Positions 1-8,086 of a DNA stretch of 64,000 bases are shown here, piece after piece. A model generated the notes under the pieces. That model was not told the DNA's origin, ran no database searches, and was given only the letters and a program-made list of their open reading frames with translations. Both the position numbers and the translations under genes were made by a program. The first letter of the stretch is position 1; every line of letters starts with the position of its first letter. This DNA comes from Streptomyces sp. cg36 (lineage in GTDB: Bacteria; Actinomycetota; Actinomycetes; Streptomycetales; Streptomycetaceae): assembly GCF_041080675.1 (NCBI RefSeq), contig NZ_CP163520.1:1550001-1614000 (forward strand), read 5' to 3'.

Positions 1-240
1 GTGCGGGTGGTGCACGGCGGGCGCCTGCCCGGTCTGCGGCTGCTCGCCGCCGCGCTGGCGGGACCGCTCAGCCGCTCCCCCGTCCACGCCGCCGGCCGGA
101 TGCGCCGGCTGCGGGTCGGCGCCCTGGAGCCGGGCACCCCGGTGGCGTTCGACGGTGAAGTGGCGCACATAGGGGGTGAGTTGACGCTCGACAAGCTGCC
201 GGAAGCGCTGACGGTGTACCGCCCGCCGTCGCGCGCGTAG
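1..240 (+). CDS. C-terminal part of a diacylglycerol kinase / YegS-type lipid kinase (5' end outside window)
   Basis: Only the last ~79 codons are present; the frame is open from the first base, so the GTG at position 1 is probably internal. The tail looks like the C-terminal beta-domain of the YegS/DAGK family: a Gly/Pro-rich stretch, a V-A-F-D-G-E motif corresponding to the conserved V-D-G-E, and a final P-E-A-L-T-V-Y-R-P strand. Family members phosphorylate diacylglycerol or related lipids at the membrane; Streptomyces often fuses them to a PAP2 phosphatase, which cannot be tested here. The convergent MBL-fold gene starts its 3' end about 60 bp downstream. Family assignment is inference from a short segment. 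Confidence 0.6.
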   Translation: MRVVHGGRLPGLRLLAAALAGPLSRSPVHAAGRMRRLRVGALEPGTPVAFDGEVAHIGGELTLDKLPEALTVYRPPSRA

Positions 241-298
241 GCCCCCTGCTCCCGCCGTGTCCGGGGCCCGCCCCCGCGCCACGGCGCGACGGCCGCCG

Positions 299-1060
299 CT
301 ATGCCGTGAAGACCCCGCCGGGCTTGAGGAGCCGCAGCCGCTCCCCGAGTCCGGCGGCGGCGAACGCCTCGGTCAGCGAGTCCGCGCCCTCGCTGAAGTG
401 GCCCCAGTGCTCGAAGTGCAGCGGCACCACATGGCGGGCGCCCAGGATCTGGGCGGCCTCGGCGGCGGCTTCGCTGGTCAGGGTCAGCGGGGCGCCGTCG
501 AGCAGCGGGGTGCGGGCGGCCCCGGCGAACAGCACGGCCACGTCGACGGGCCCGAAGCGTCCGGCCACCGCGCGGACATGGCCGAGCGAGGCGTTGTCGC
601 CGCTCACATAGACGGTGGGGACGGCGTCGCCGTGCAGGACGAAGCCGGTGACCTCCCCGGTGAACTCCTCGGCGCCGTCCGGTCCGTGCAGGGCCGGAAC
701 GCCGGTGATGCGCAGCCGCTCCCCCAGCGCGTACGTCTGCCAGTTCGGCAGGACGGTGACCGTGTCGCCGAGCCGGGTGCGGGCGGCGGCCGTGGACAGC
801 ACGAGCGGCACCCGCGCCAGGTACTCCCGCCCCGACTCGTCCAGGTTGTCGGGGTGCTGGTCGTGGGAGAGCAGGACCGCGTCCACCTCTCCCGTCTCGT
901 CCGGCTCGACGGCCGGCCCCGCGGTCTTGACCAGCTTGCGGCCGGGGCCGACCGGGTAGTCGCCCGGCGCGTCGAAGGTGGGGTCGGTGACCAGCCGCAC
1001 CCCGCAGATGTCCAGGACGGCGGTCGGCCCGCCGACGTACCGGACCGAGATCTCACCCAT
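299..1060 (-). CDS. MBL-fold metallo-hydrolase (UlaG-like)
   Basis: A 253-residue single-domain metallo-beta-lactamase-fold protein. The N-terminus has the typical V-R-Y-V-G-G-P-T-A strand and a T-D-P-T-F-D loop, followed by the metal motif L-L-S-H-D-Q-H-P-D-N-L-D near residues 63-74. That motif is a variant of the canonical HxHxDH: the second His is shifted and the last His is replaced by Asn, so a modified metal site is possible. Later metal ligands are suggested by S-G-D-N (~155) and P-L-H-F-E-H-W (~215). Related proteins hydrolyse lactones or phosphodiesters; the substrate here cannot be inferred. Divergent from the methyltransferase gene, with a 226-bp shared upstream region. Confidence 0.8.
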   Translation of the reverse strand: MGEISVRYVGGPTAVLDICGVRLVTDPTFDAPGDYPVGPGRKLVKTAGPAVEPDETGEVDAVLLSHDQHPDNLDESGREYLARVPLVLSTAAARTRLGDTVTVLPNWQTYALGERLRITGVPALHGPDGAEEFTGEVTGFVLHGDAVPTVYVSGDNASLGHVRAVAGRFGPVDVAVLFAGAARTPLLDGAPLTLTSEAAAEAAQILGARHVVPLHFEHWGHFSEGADSLTEAFAAAGLGERLRLLKPGGVFTA

Positions 1061-1286
1061 GCTGCCCTCCCAAGTGATCTTCCTTGCTCGGCAGGGGTAA
1101 CACCGTTGACGCTACGGGTTGTTCCACGGCCCCGGTAGTGCCGACTCGACCGGTGGGCACCGCCCCGGAGCACGCCCGGCGCCCCGACCGGCGCTGTCCA
1201 CATGGCGAAACACAGGTCTCAGCATGCGACATGGCGGCGTACGGTGGCCGCACCTGGTCGAGCACGCGCCGAGAGAGGGAACCGCC

Positions 1287-2102
1287 ATGCCGAAAGCCCG
1301 GGAGACCGCCGTCTACACGCACGGCCACCACGAGTCCGTACTGCGCTCGCACAGCTGGCGCACCGCGGCCAACTCCGCCGCGTACCTAATCGGCGAACTC
1401 ACCCCCGCCGCCCGGATCCTGGACATCGGCTGCGGCCCCGGCACCATCTCCGCCGACCTGGCCGCGCTGGTCCCCGACGGCCACGTCACGGCCGTCGACG
1501 CGGCCCCCGGCGTCGTCGAGCGGGCGCGGGCGCACGCCGAGGAGCGCGGGCGGCGCAACATGTCCTTCGCGGTGGCCGACGTCCACGCCCTGGACCACCC
1601 CGACGCCTCCTTCGACGTCGTCCACGCCCACCAGGTGCTGCAGCACGTGGGCGACCCGGTCCAGGCGCTGCGCGAGATGCGCCGGGTCACCCGGCCGGGC
1701 GGTCTGGTCGCGGTCCGCGACAGCGACTACGGCGCCTTCACCTGGTTCCCCGAGGTCCCGGCGCTGGACGAGTGGGCCGCGCTGTACCAGCGGGTCGCCC
1801 GGGCCAACGGGGGCGAGCCGGACGCCGGGCGGCGGCTGCGGTCCTGGGCGCGCCGCGCCGGGTTCAGCGACATCACCTCCACCGCGGCCACCTGGTGCTT
1901 CACCGAGCCCGCCGAGCGCGCCTGGTGGAGCGGGCTGTGGGCGGACCGCACGGTGGCGTCCTCGTACGCCGCGCTGGCGGTCGGGGGCGGCCACGCCACG
2001 GCGGAGCGGCTGGCGGCGGTCGCCGAGGGGTGGCGCACCTGGGGAGCCGACGAGGACGGGTGGTTCATGGTGCCGCACGGCGAGATCCTCTGCCGGGTGT
2101 GA
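1287..2102 (+). CDS. SAM-dependent methyltransferase (UbiE/Methyltransf_11 type)
   Basis: A 271-residue class I methyltransferase. SAM motif I, I-L-D-I-G-C-G-P-G-T, is at residues 44-53, followed by the acidic ribose-binding strand V-T-A-V-D-A-A-P and the post-motif V-L-Q-H-V-G-D-P-V-Q-A-L. Start chosen at the ATG preceded by GAGAGAGGGA, a good ribosome binding site; longer upstream readings lack one and have no family similarity I recognise. The C-terminal half carries a long helical cap typical of small-molecule methyltransferases of the UbiE family. No biosynthetic neighbour identifies the substrate. A VOC-family gene follows after 24 bp and may be co-transcribed. Confidence 0.85.
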   Translation: MPKARETAVYTHGHHESVLRSHSWRTAANSAAYLIGELTPAARILDIGCGPGTISADLAALVPDGHVTAVDAAPGVVERARAHAEERGRRNMSFAVADVHALDHPDASFDVVHAHQVLQHVGDPVQALREMRRVTRPGGLVAVRDSDYGAFTWFPEVPALDEWAALYQRVARANGGEPDAGRRLRSWARRAGFSDITSTAATWCFTEPAERAWWSGLWADRTVASSYAALAVGGGHATAERLAAVAEGWRTWGADEDGWFMVPHGEILCRV

Positions 2103-2126
2103 CCGGCCCCAACTAGGCTTCTGGGC

Positions 2127-2477
2127 ATGGAGATTCTCGGCACCACACTGCGCATCTGCGTCGACGACCTGGAGACCTCGGTGGTCTTCTACGAACGCCT
2201 CACCGGAAGCAGGGCCCTGCGCTTCGACCGGGGCGGCGTGTCCGTCGCCGCGGTCGGCTGCTTCCTGCTGATGAGCGGGCCGGAGTCGGAGCTGGCGATC
2301 CTGCGCAAAGTGGCGGCCACGATCGCCGTGAAGGACGTCGACGACGCCCACCGCACGCTCACCGGGACGGGCGCGCGGGTGATCGCCGGTCCGGTGGCGA
2401 CCCCTGCGGGCCGCAATCTGATCGCGGTGCACCCGGACGGCTCGGTCTTCGAGTACGTGGACCGCGGGCCGGCCTGA
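2127..2477 (+). CDS. VOC superfamily protein (glyoxalase/bleomycin resistance-like)
   Basis: A 116-residue protein with one beta-alpha-beta-beta-beta pair at each end: T-L-R-I-C-V-D-D-L-E-T-S-V-V-F-Y-E at the start, and P-D-G-S-V-F-E-Y-V-D, the usual metal-ligand Glu strand, at the end. This is the vicinal oxygen chelate fold of glyoxalase I, extradiol dioxygenases and bleomycin-binding proteins, normally acting as a dimer. The N-terminal metal-ligand His is not obvious, so a binding rather than catalytic role is possible. It lies just downstream of a methyltransferase on the same strand and ends before a strong hairpin. Confidence 0.8.
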   Translation: MEILGTTLRICVDDLETSVVFYERLTGSRALRFDRGGVSVAAVGCFLLMSGPESELAILRKVAATIAVKDVDDAHRTLTGTGARVIAGPVATPAGRNLIAVHPDGSVFEYVDRGPA

Positions 2478-2515
2478 CGGCCCGGCCCGCACGGGAGGCG
2501 CGAAGTCGGCGCGGA

Positions 2516-2546
2516 GGGAGGGCGGTTGAGGCGCCGCCGCCCTCCC
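2516..2546. terminator. Bidirectional terminator between convergent genes
   Basis: A perfect 10-bp inverted repeat, GGGAGGGCGG / CCGCCCTCCC, with an 11-nt loop sits between the stop codons of the VOC gene and the convergent DUF5107 gene. There is no T-tract, as is usual for Streptomyces terminators. Confidence 0.65.
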
Positions 2547-2551
2547 CCGGC

Positions 2552-4519
2552 TCACTCCTCGGGCCGCATCCGGTACGCGTAGCGGTCCGGCAGCGGCTCG
2601 TCCGTGAGCCGGGCCCAGACCTCGTCCAGGATCTCGGCGCCCTCGCGCAGGTCGGCCACCTCGAAGCCCTCGTCGAAGACCGCCCGGGCTCCGGCCCGGT
2701 CGCCCTCGGCGAGCAGGATGCGCGCCTCCAGGAGCCGGAACGCGCCGCGCCGCCGCACGGCGGGCCGCAGCCGGTCCCACACCGCCCGCGCCCCCTCGGG
2801 GCGGCCCGCGGCGAGCAGCGCCGTGATCGCCTCGCGGCCCAGCGCCGCCACGGCCGCCGTCCAGTGCTCGCCGTCGCGCCGCTCCTCGCACAGGTCGTCG
2901 AACGCCTCGGCGTACAGCTCGGCCGAGCGGTCCGGGTAGCCCGCCAGCCGGTCGGCGACGGCGAGGCAGCGCAGCAGCGGCCAGCGCGAGGGGGCGAGCG
3001 GCAGCCCGCGCTCCCAGCTCCGTACGGCCTGGGCGCGGTCGCCGGCGTGCCACTGCGCGACCCCGAGGTGGTACTCGGTGAGCGGCGAGGCGGGCGCCGT
3101 CTCCAGCATGTCCCGCCAGTGCGGGGCGACCAGGGTCGGGCCGGGCGGCACCACCCGGCGCGGCTCGGGCAGCACCCCGGCGCCCAGCAGCTCCAGCCAG
3201 GGCGCCTGCTCCGCGCCGAGCGTGCTCTCGGGGAACGGGGTGCCCGGCAGCTTCAGGTTTGCCCGCAGCACCTCCAGGGCGCCCCAGCCGGAGCCCGTGG
3301 CCAGGGCGGTCACCGGCTCGACGTCGGCGTACGGGCGCCAGGCCGCGTACGCCTCCTCGACGTGCCCGCGCGGCAGGACGCGCTCCAGCCGGTCGGCGAC
3401 ATGGGTGCGGGCCGCCGCCCAGTCGTCGCCGTGGACCGTGTCCGGGTCGGCGGCGAGCGGCCCGTACGCCTCCAGCCAGCAGAACTCCGCGCCCGCCTCC
3501 AGCGGGACGTGCTCCAGCTGGGTGCGCGCCAGCCCCGCCTGGATCTCGGCGTAGCCGGGGGTGCCGGGTTCCGTCAGCCACTCCTGCCAGCGGCGCCCGC
3601 CCCGACCCGAGCCCCACAGGAACAGCTTGCGGCCCCGCAGCAGGTCCGTGGACGTCTGGACCAGGCCGCGGCCCCCGCCGTCGAGCGAGGCGATCCAGCG
3701 GCGGGCGCCGTCGGGCACGTCGTAGAAGTAGTCGGCGGGGTACTCGCTGTTCAGCGGGTAGGTGCGGTCGACGCCGTCGCGGTGCGGGACCGGGACCCGG
3801 CGCAGGGTGCGCTCGTAGCCGAAGTGCCAGGCCGCGTCGGCCGGGGCGAGCACCCGGGTGCGCCGGTCCTCCGGGACGGCGATGTTGGACCACCAGTAGA
3901 CGGGGGCGGCGCGCTCGTGCGGATTGCGCACGCGGACGCCCACACGGAGGAAGTCGGAGTCCGCGGGCAGCCACAGGTCCACCTGGAACGGCAGGTCGCG
4001 CAGCCGCTCCCACTCCCACAGCCGGAGCATCTCGCCGCCGTCGGGGGCCGGGACGGCGGCGGCGTGCACCGGTGCGCAGGACAGGGTGGTGTGTCCGGTG
4101 GCGCCGATGTTCCACTCGATGCCGCCGGAGAACCAGGCGCCGTTGAGCGCGAAGTCGGCGGGCTGGAACACCGGGTTGCGGTAGAGGAGTTCACGGCCGG
4201 TGGGCTTGTGGAACAGGGAGTGGACCCGGCCGCCGAGGCCGGGCAGGACGGTGACGCGCAGCCGCTCGTTCTCCAGGACGAGGGCGTCGAGGTCGGCGGG
4301 GGCGCGCTCGCGCCCGTAGCCGTCGAGGATCCGCACCGGCAGGACCGTGCCCAGCGGCGCGTGGCCGATCTGGCGGGCCATCTCGCGCGGCAGGCCCTCT
4401 CTCGCCCGCGCGTCCAGCGTGTGCGCCTCGTCGAGCGGGCGCAGCGCGGGCAACGGGTTGGGCTGCCCCAACGGGGCGGCGGGCAGGGTCAGTACGGCGC
4501 GTCGCACGCTGGTGGCCAA
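2552..4519 (-). CDS. DUF5107 domain protein with C-terminal TPR region
   Basis: A 655-residue protein. The N-terminal ~400 residues look like the DUF5107 domain, a galactose-mutarotase-like beta-sandwich, with motifs L-P-G-L-G-G-R-V-H-S-L and a G-G-I-E-W-N-I-G-A-T-G-H segment. The last ~200 residues are Ala/Leu-rich helical repeats of TPR type (for example W-H-A-G-D-R-A-Q-A-V-R-S-W-E-R-G). In other bacteria this architecture is linked to carbohydrate metabolism, probably through sugar binding or epimerisation; no substrate is evident. Single gene, transcribed leftwards toward a shared terminator. A GNAT gene lies upstream on the same strand, about 90 bp away. Confidence 0.8.
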   Translation of the reverse strand: MATSVRRAVLTLPAAPLGQPNPLPALRPLDEAHTLDARAREGLPREMARQIGHAPLGTVLPVRILDGYGRERAPADLDALVLENERLRVTVLPGLGGRVHSLFHKPTGRELLYRNPVFQPADFALNGAWFSGGIEWNIGATGHTTLSCAPVHAAAVPAPDGGEMLRLWEWERLRDLPFQVDLWLPADSDFLRVGVRVRNPHERAAPVYWWSNIAVPEDRRTRVLAPADAAWHFGYERTLRRVPVPHRDGVDRTYPLNSEYPADYFYDVPDGARRWIASLDGGGRGLVQTSTDLLRGRKLFLWGSGRGGRRWQEWLTEPGTPGYAEIQAGLARTQLEHVPLEAGAEFCWLEAYGPLAADPDTVHGDDWAAARTHVADRLERVLPRGHVEEAYAAWRPYADVEPVTALATGSGWGALEVLRANLKLPGTPFPESTLGAEQAPWLELLGAGVLPEPRRVVPPGPTLVAPHWRDMLETAPASPLTEYHLGVAQWHAGDRAQAVRSWERGLPLAPSRWPLLRCLAVADRLAGYPDRSAELYAEAFDDLCEERRDGEHWTAAVAALGREAITALLAAGRPEGARAVWDRLRPAVRRRGAFRLLEARILLAEGDRAGARAVFDEGFEVADLREGAEILDEVWARLTDEPLPDRYAYRMRPEE

Positions 4520-4611
4520 GGCAACCTCACTCCCTCGCGCGGACGGCCCCGCACGGCCGCCCGGTGACCATGGAACACGGCGGGCGCCGCACTGACCAGG
4601 GGAGCTCCGGG

Positions 4612-5184
4612 TCAGGATTGCGCAAAGGCGGCCGAGGGGGGCGGCGGGACCATCTCGGCGGTGATCGCCCAGCGTTGGTGGTCGCGCCAGGCGCCGTCGA
4701 TGAGGAGGAAGTCCGGCGAGAACCCCTCCAGCCGGTGACCGGCGCGGCGCACCAGCGCGACGGAGGCCACGTTCGCGGGCTGGATGTTCGCCTCCAGGCG
4801 GTGCAGGCCCAGCGCGCCGAACGCATACCGCTGGACCAGGTCCAGGCCCTCGCCCAGCAGCCCGCGCCCGGCCGCGTGCGCGAAGGCGCCGTAGCCGAGC
4901 GCGCCGCTCCGGAAGGCGCCCTGGACGATGTTGTTGATGTTGACGAACCCGGCGATCCGGTCGTCGTCGAGGGTGCAGACGAGGAAGCCCGCCCGTGTCG
5001 GATCCTCGATCAGCCGCCCCGCGTACTCCGCGTACGCCGCGAGGTCGCCGGGCGGGAAGAGCCAGGGCGCGTGCAGGGCGCGGCTCTCGCGGGCGAGCGC
5101 GGTGAACTCCGGCCCGTCCTCAAGGGTGAAGTGGCGGATGCCCACCCGGGGGCCCTCGGCGAGATACGTGGTCTTGTCAGGCAT
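4612..5184 (-). CDS. GNAT family N-acetyltransferase (RimJ/RimL-like)
   Basis: A 190-residue acetyltransferase of the RimJ/RimL/SpeG type. It begins R-V-G-I-R-H-F-T-L-E-D, has the central strands I-A-G-F-V-N-I-N-N-I-V and an acetyl-CoA loop near Y-G-A-F-A-H-A-A-G-R-G-L-L-G, then the conserved F-G-A-L-G-L-H-R-L-E-A-N-I-Q-P-A-N segment. These enzymes acetylate N-termini of proteins or small amines; Streptomyces has dozens of paralogues, so the substrate cannot be assigned. Separated by ~90 bp from the DUF5107 gene. Confidence 0.85.
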   Translation of the reverse strand: MPDKTTYLAEGPRVGIRHFTLEDGPEFTALARESRALHAPWLFPPGDLAAYAEYAGRLIEDPTRAGFLVCTLDDDRIAGFVNINNIVQGAFRSGALGYGAFAHAAGRGLLGEGLDLVQRYAFGALGLHRLEANIQPANVASVALVRRAGHRLEGFSPDFLLIDGAWRDHQRWAITAEMVPPPPSAAFAQS

Positions 5185-5224
5185 CGGGTCAGGCTACTGG
5201 CGGTCCTCCCGCCGCGGCCCGCCC

Positions 5225-5662
5225 TTATTTGCCGCGCAGCGACTCCACCATCTTGTCGATGCGCCGCTGGCGCGTCTCCGGGCTCTTGGCGCTCTCGATC
5301 TCGCCGACCTGCTTGCGCTTGAGGCTGAAGGCCATCCGGTCGTACGCGGCGCGCAGCGCCGGATCCGCGTCCAGCGCCTCGGCGAGGTCGGCGGGCGGCT
5401 CGACCACCTGCGGCTCGTCGTCGAGCGCCACCTCGACCTCGATCTCCTCGCCCGCCTCGATGCCGCTCGCCTCGCGGTTGGCGGCGCTGATGCCGATGAG
5501 GATCTGGCCGCGCATGGCGGCGATGCGGGTGCGCCAGGAGTGGCCGTTGACCGCGACCACGACGGGGGGCCGCTTGCCCTGCCCGAGGCCGTCGATCACT
5601 TCCTGCGGCACCTCCACACCCAGGGCGTTCCCGGAGGGGATGACCTTGGCCGTGAACTTCAT
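5225..5662 (-). CDS. YdeI/OmpD-associated family protein with DUF1905 domain
   Basis: A 145-residue protein. The N-terminal half is a DUF1905 beta-domain, recognisable from M-K-F-T-A-K-V-I-P and V-V-V-A-V-N-G-H-S-W-R-T-R-I, with the I-G-I-S-A-A-N-R-E segment. The C-terminal half is the YdeI-type bacteriocin-protection/OmpD-associated helical tail, E-S-A-K-S-P-E-T-R-Q-R-R-I-D-K-M-V. Start placed at the ATG that opens the DUF1905 strand and is preceded by GAGGAGAGCGCGC; the longer upstream reading has no family match. Molecular role is not established for the family. Confidence 0.8.
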   Translation of the reverse strand: MKFTAKVIPSGNALGVEVPQEVIDGLGQGKRPPVVVAVNGHSWRTRIAAMRGQILIGISAANREASGIEAGEEIEVEVALDDEPQVVEPPADLAEALDADPALRAAYDRMAFSLKRKQVGEIESAKSPETRQRRIDKMVESLRGK

Positions 5663-5762
5663 GCGCGCTCTCCTCGTCGTCGCCGCGCCGGTGTCACCGC
5701 ACGCCTCGACTCGCCACGATATACCCGGGGTTGACGCTCGTCCGCGCACCCGGTTCCGGCGG

Positions 5763-6008
5763 TCATCTGCCGCGTCTGCGGATGAAGTAGCCGCCGCAGA
5801 TCACCCCCACCACGAAGACCGCGAGCAGCGCCAGGTAGAGCGGCATGGAGACCTCGGGGATCAGCAGCCGGATCTTGACCTGGCGGGTGTTCTCGAAGAT
5901 GAAGACCAGGGCGAGGACCGCGATGGTGACGACCGCGACCCGGGACGGGGTCAGGGCGCCCCCGAGCCCGCCGCCCTTGCTCCCGCCCGACGCATCCTTG
6001 GGGCTCAT
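5763..6008 (-). CDS. LapA-domain (DUF1049) small membrane protein
   Basis: An 81-residue protein with a Gly-rich cytoplasmic N-terminus, two hydrophobic segments (around residues 24-40 and 56-73) and a basic tail R-R-R-G-R. The segment F-I-F-E-N-T-R-Q-V-K-I-R between them is the signature of the LapA/YciS (DUF1049) family, in which the second helix follows a short periplasmic-side loop. In E. coli the family acts in lipopolysaccharide assembly; Gram-positive members have no known role. Start is the ATG preceded by GAAAGGGCCCGGTC. It stands alone between a leftward DUF1905 gene and a rightward GntR gene. Confidence 0.8.
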   Translation of the reverse strand: MSPKDASGGSKGGGLGGALTPSRVAVVTIAVLALVFIFENTRQVKIRLLIPEVSMPLYLALLAVFVVGVICGGYFIRRRGR

Positions 6009-6155
6009 GACCGGGCCCTTTCTGGGGTGGTGCCAGCCTCTTCCGTACAGGATGGGCGGGTACGGGACCGGGTGGCGCCCCGGGGCGTCCGTACGGGTGA
6101 GCCGGCACCCGCCGGTGGCCGGTGGCCGGGCCGCGCGCGCACGGGCCGGCCTCGT

Positions 6156-6168
6156 CTTGTCAGACAAG
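6156..6168. promoter_or_regulatory. Putative GntR operator upstream of its own gene
   Basis: CTTGTCAGACAAG is a perfect dyad with a single central base, 25 bp before the GntR start codon. The same TTGTCnGACAA core recurs at 6984-6994 at the start of the adenosine deaminase gene. Two copies flanking one regulator gene suggest autoregulation plus control of the downstream enzyme. Confidence 0.55.
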
Positions 6169-6192
6169 TGGCGCCCCGGTCATGCTGACCCC

Positions 6193-6933
6193 ATGGCAGT
6201 GAGCGGACAGCAGCGCAGGCCGGTGGTCGTCCTCTACGAGCGGATCGCCGACGCGATCCACGACGGCACCTACCCGCCGGGCTCCACCCTCCCCTCCGAA
6301 CCCCGCCTCGCGGGCGAGCTGGGGGTGAGCCGCCCGGCGCTGCGCGAGGCGCTGCTGCTGCTCCAGGAGGACGGCCTGGTCTCGGTGCGCCGCGGGGTGG
6401 GCCGCACGGTCAACGCGGACCCGCCGCGCCGCGGCTTCGAGCAGCTCCAGCCGCTGGAGGAGCTGCTGGGCGCGGGCGGCCCGGTGCGGGCGCGGGCGCT
6501 GCTGCGCAGCGTCGAGGAGCCGACCGACTTCACCACCCAGCACCTGCTCCCGGCCGCCGGGCACGAGCTCAGGTTCTGGGAGACGGTCCTGGTCGCCGAG
6601 GGTCTGGCGGTGGCGCTGAGCCACGAGTGGGCGGCTCCGGACGAGGTGCTCGGACGGCTGCACCCCGCCTTCTGCGCGGCCGTCGCCGAGGAGCCCGGCT
6701 CGTCCATGCTGGCGGTGCTGGCCGGGGCCTCGCGCGGGGTGGCGCTGACCGCGCACAGCGGGGTCACCGCGACCCTGCTCGGGCGGCGCCGCGGCGAGCA
6801 GCTCGACCGGCCGGCGGACACCCCCGCGGTGCTGGTCACCCAGGTGGTGCGGCTGGCCGGGACCCCGGTGCTCGCGGCCAAGCACATGCTCCCCACGGGC
6901 GCGCCCGCGCTGCCCGTGCTGCAGGGCAACTGA
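6193..6933 (+). CDS. GntR-family transcriptional regulator with UTRA domain (HutC-type)
   Basis: A 246-residue regulator. Residues ~10-75 form a GntR winged helix with the conserved G-x-Y-P-P-G-S-T-L-P-S-E-x-x-L-A and G-V-S-R-P-A-L-R-E-A-L segments. The remaining ~165 residues are a UTRA effector-binding domain ending L-A-G-T-P-V-L-A-A-K-H-M. The start is the ATG just after the TTGTCAGACAA dyad. The next gene encodes adenosine deaminase, separated by 44 bp, and carries a second copy of the dyad, so a nucleoside or derivative is a reasonable effector guess. This is inference from context. Confidence 0.85.
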   Translation: MAVSGQQRRPVVVLYERIADAIHDGTYPPGSTLPSEPRLAGELGVSRPALREALLLLQEDGLVSVRRGVGRTVNADPPRRGFEQLQPLEELLGAGGPVRARALLRSVEEPTDFTTQHLLPAAGHELRFWETVLVAEGLAVALSHEWAAPDEVLGRLHPAFCAAVAEEPGSSMLAVLAGASRGVALTAHSGVTATLLGRRRGEQLDRPADTPAVLVTQVVRLAGTPVLAAKHMLPTGAPALPVLQGN

Positions 6934-6977
6934 TACGTATGACGTCGGTGCCCGCCGGGGCTGTACACTCCCCCGTC

Positions 6978-8069
6978 ATGCACTTGTCTGACAACCCTGC
7001 CGCCCTGCCCGTCGCCGACTGGATACGCCGCGCGCCGAAGGCCGTCCTCCACGACCACCTCGACGGCGGTCTGCGCCCCGCCACCATCGTCGAGCTCGCC
7101 CGCGCCTGCGGCTACCAGGGCCTGCCGACCGAGGACCCGGCCGCGCTCGCCCTCTGGTTCCGTGACGCGGCGGACTCCGGTTCGCTGGAGCGCTATCTGG
7201 AGACCTTCGCCCACACCTGCGCGGTCATGCAGACCCGCGAGGCGCTGGAGCGGATCGCGGCGGAGTGCGCCGAGGACCTGGCGGCGGACGGGGTCGTCTA
7301 CGCGGAGGTGCGGTACGCGCCCGAGCAGCACCTGGAGCGCGGGCTCACCCTGGACGAGGTCGTCGACGCGGTGAACGCGGGCTTCCGGGCGGGCGAGCGC
7401 CGCACCGGCGGCCGGATCACGGTCCGCGCCCTGCTCACCGGCATGCGCCACACCGACCGCTCGCTGGAGATCGCCGAGCTGACCGTGGCCCACCGCGACC
7501 GCGGGGTGGCCGGGTTCGACATCGCGGGCGGCGAGATCGGCAACCCGCCGGCCCGCCACCTCCCCGCCTTCCAGCACCTGAAGCGGGCCAACTGCCACTT
7601 CACCATCCACGCGGGCGAGGCCGTCGGCGCGGAGTCGATCCACGAGGCCGTGCAGGTGTGCGGCGCCGAGCGGATCGGCCACGGCGTGCGGATCACCGAC
7701 GACATCACGGTGCGCGAGGACGGCACCGCCGAGCTCGGCCACCTCGCGGCCTATGTGCGGGACAACGCGATCGCGCTGGAGGTCTGCCCGACCTCCAACC
7801 TGCAGACCGGCGCCGCCAAGGACTACGCCTCGCACCCGGTCGACCTGCTGCGCCGCCTGGGCTTCCGGGTCACCCTGAACACCGACAACCGGCTGGTCTC
7901 GGGCACCACCATGAGCGAGGAGTTCCAGCACATGGCGGACGCCTTCGGCTACGGCCCCGAGGTGTTCGAGCAGCTCACCGTCGCCGCCGTGGAGGCCGCG
8001 TTCCTGCCGCTGCCGGAGCGCCGCCGCATCGTCGACGAGCTGGTCCGCCCGGGGTACGCCGCCCTCTGA
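6978..8069 (+). CDS. add: Adenosine deaminase
   Basis: A 363-residue metal-dependent hydrolase converting adenosine or deoxyadenosine to inosine or deoxyinosine. Visible active-site features: H-D-H-L-D-G-G at residues 25-31 (metal His pair and substrate Asp), H-A-G-E with the proton-donor Glu, E-R-I-G-H-G-V with the catalytic His, and T-L-N-T-D-N-R with the metal-binding Asp. Length is normal for bacterial Add. The first codons overlap the TTGTCTGACAA dyad shared with the GntR gene upstream, so transcription probably responds to that regulator. The convergent LD-carboxypeptidase gene ends 17 bp downstream. Confidence 0.93.
   Translation: MHLSDNPAALPVADWIRRAPKAVLHDHLDGGLRPATIVELARACGYQGLPTEDPAALALWFRDAADSGSLERYLETFAHTCAVMQTREALERIAAECAEDLAADGVVYAEVRYAPEQHLERGLTLDEVVDAVNAGFRAGERRTGGRITVRALLTGMRHTDRSLEIAELTVAHRDRGVAGFDIAGGEIGNPPARHLPAFQHLKRANCHFTIHAGEAVGAESIHEAVQVCGAERIGHGVRITDDITVREDGTAELGHLAAYVRDNAIALEVCPTSNLQTGAAKDYASHPVDLLRRLGFRVTLNTDNRLVSGTTMSEEFQHMADAFGYGPEVFEQLTVAAVEAAFLPLPERRRIVDELVRPGYAAL
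6983..6994. promoter_or_regulatory. Second copy of the GntR-like operator, overlapping the start of add
   Basis: CTTGTCTGACAA repeats the dyad found before the GntR gene (core TTGTCnGACAA) and covers codons 2-6 of the chosen add reading frame. Either the operator lies inside the coding region, acting as a roadblock, or add starts further downstream. Confidence 0.5.
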
Positions 8070-8086
8070 GGCGCCCCGCCCCCCGG

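Noticed and set aside
257..1138. 293-codon + strand frame opposite the MBL-fold gene
   Set aside because: Only Gly/Arg/Ala-rich sequence without family features; the minus-strand frame has a clear MBL fold.
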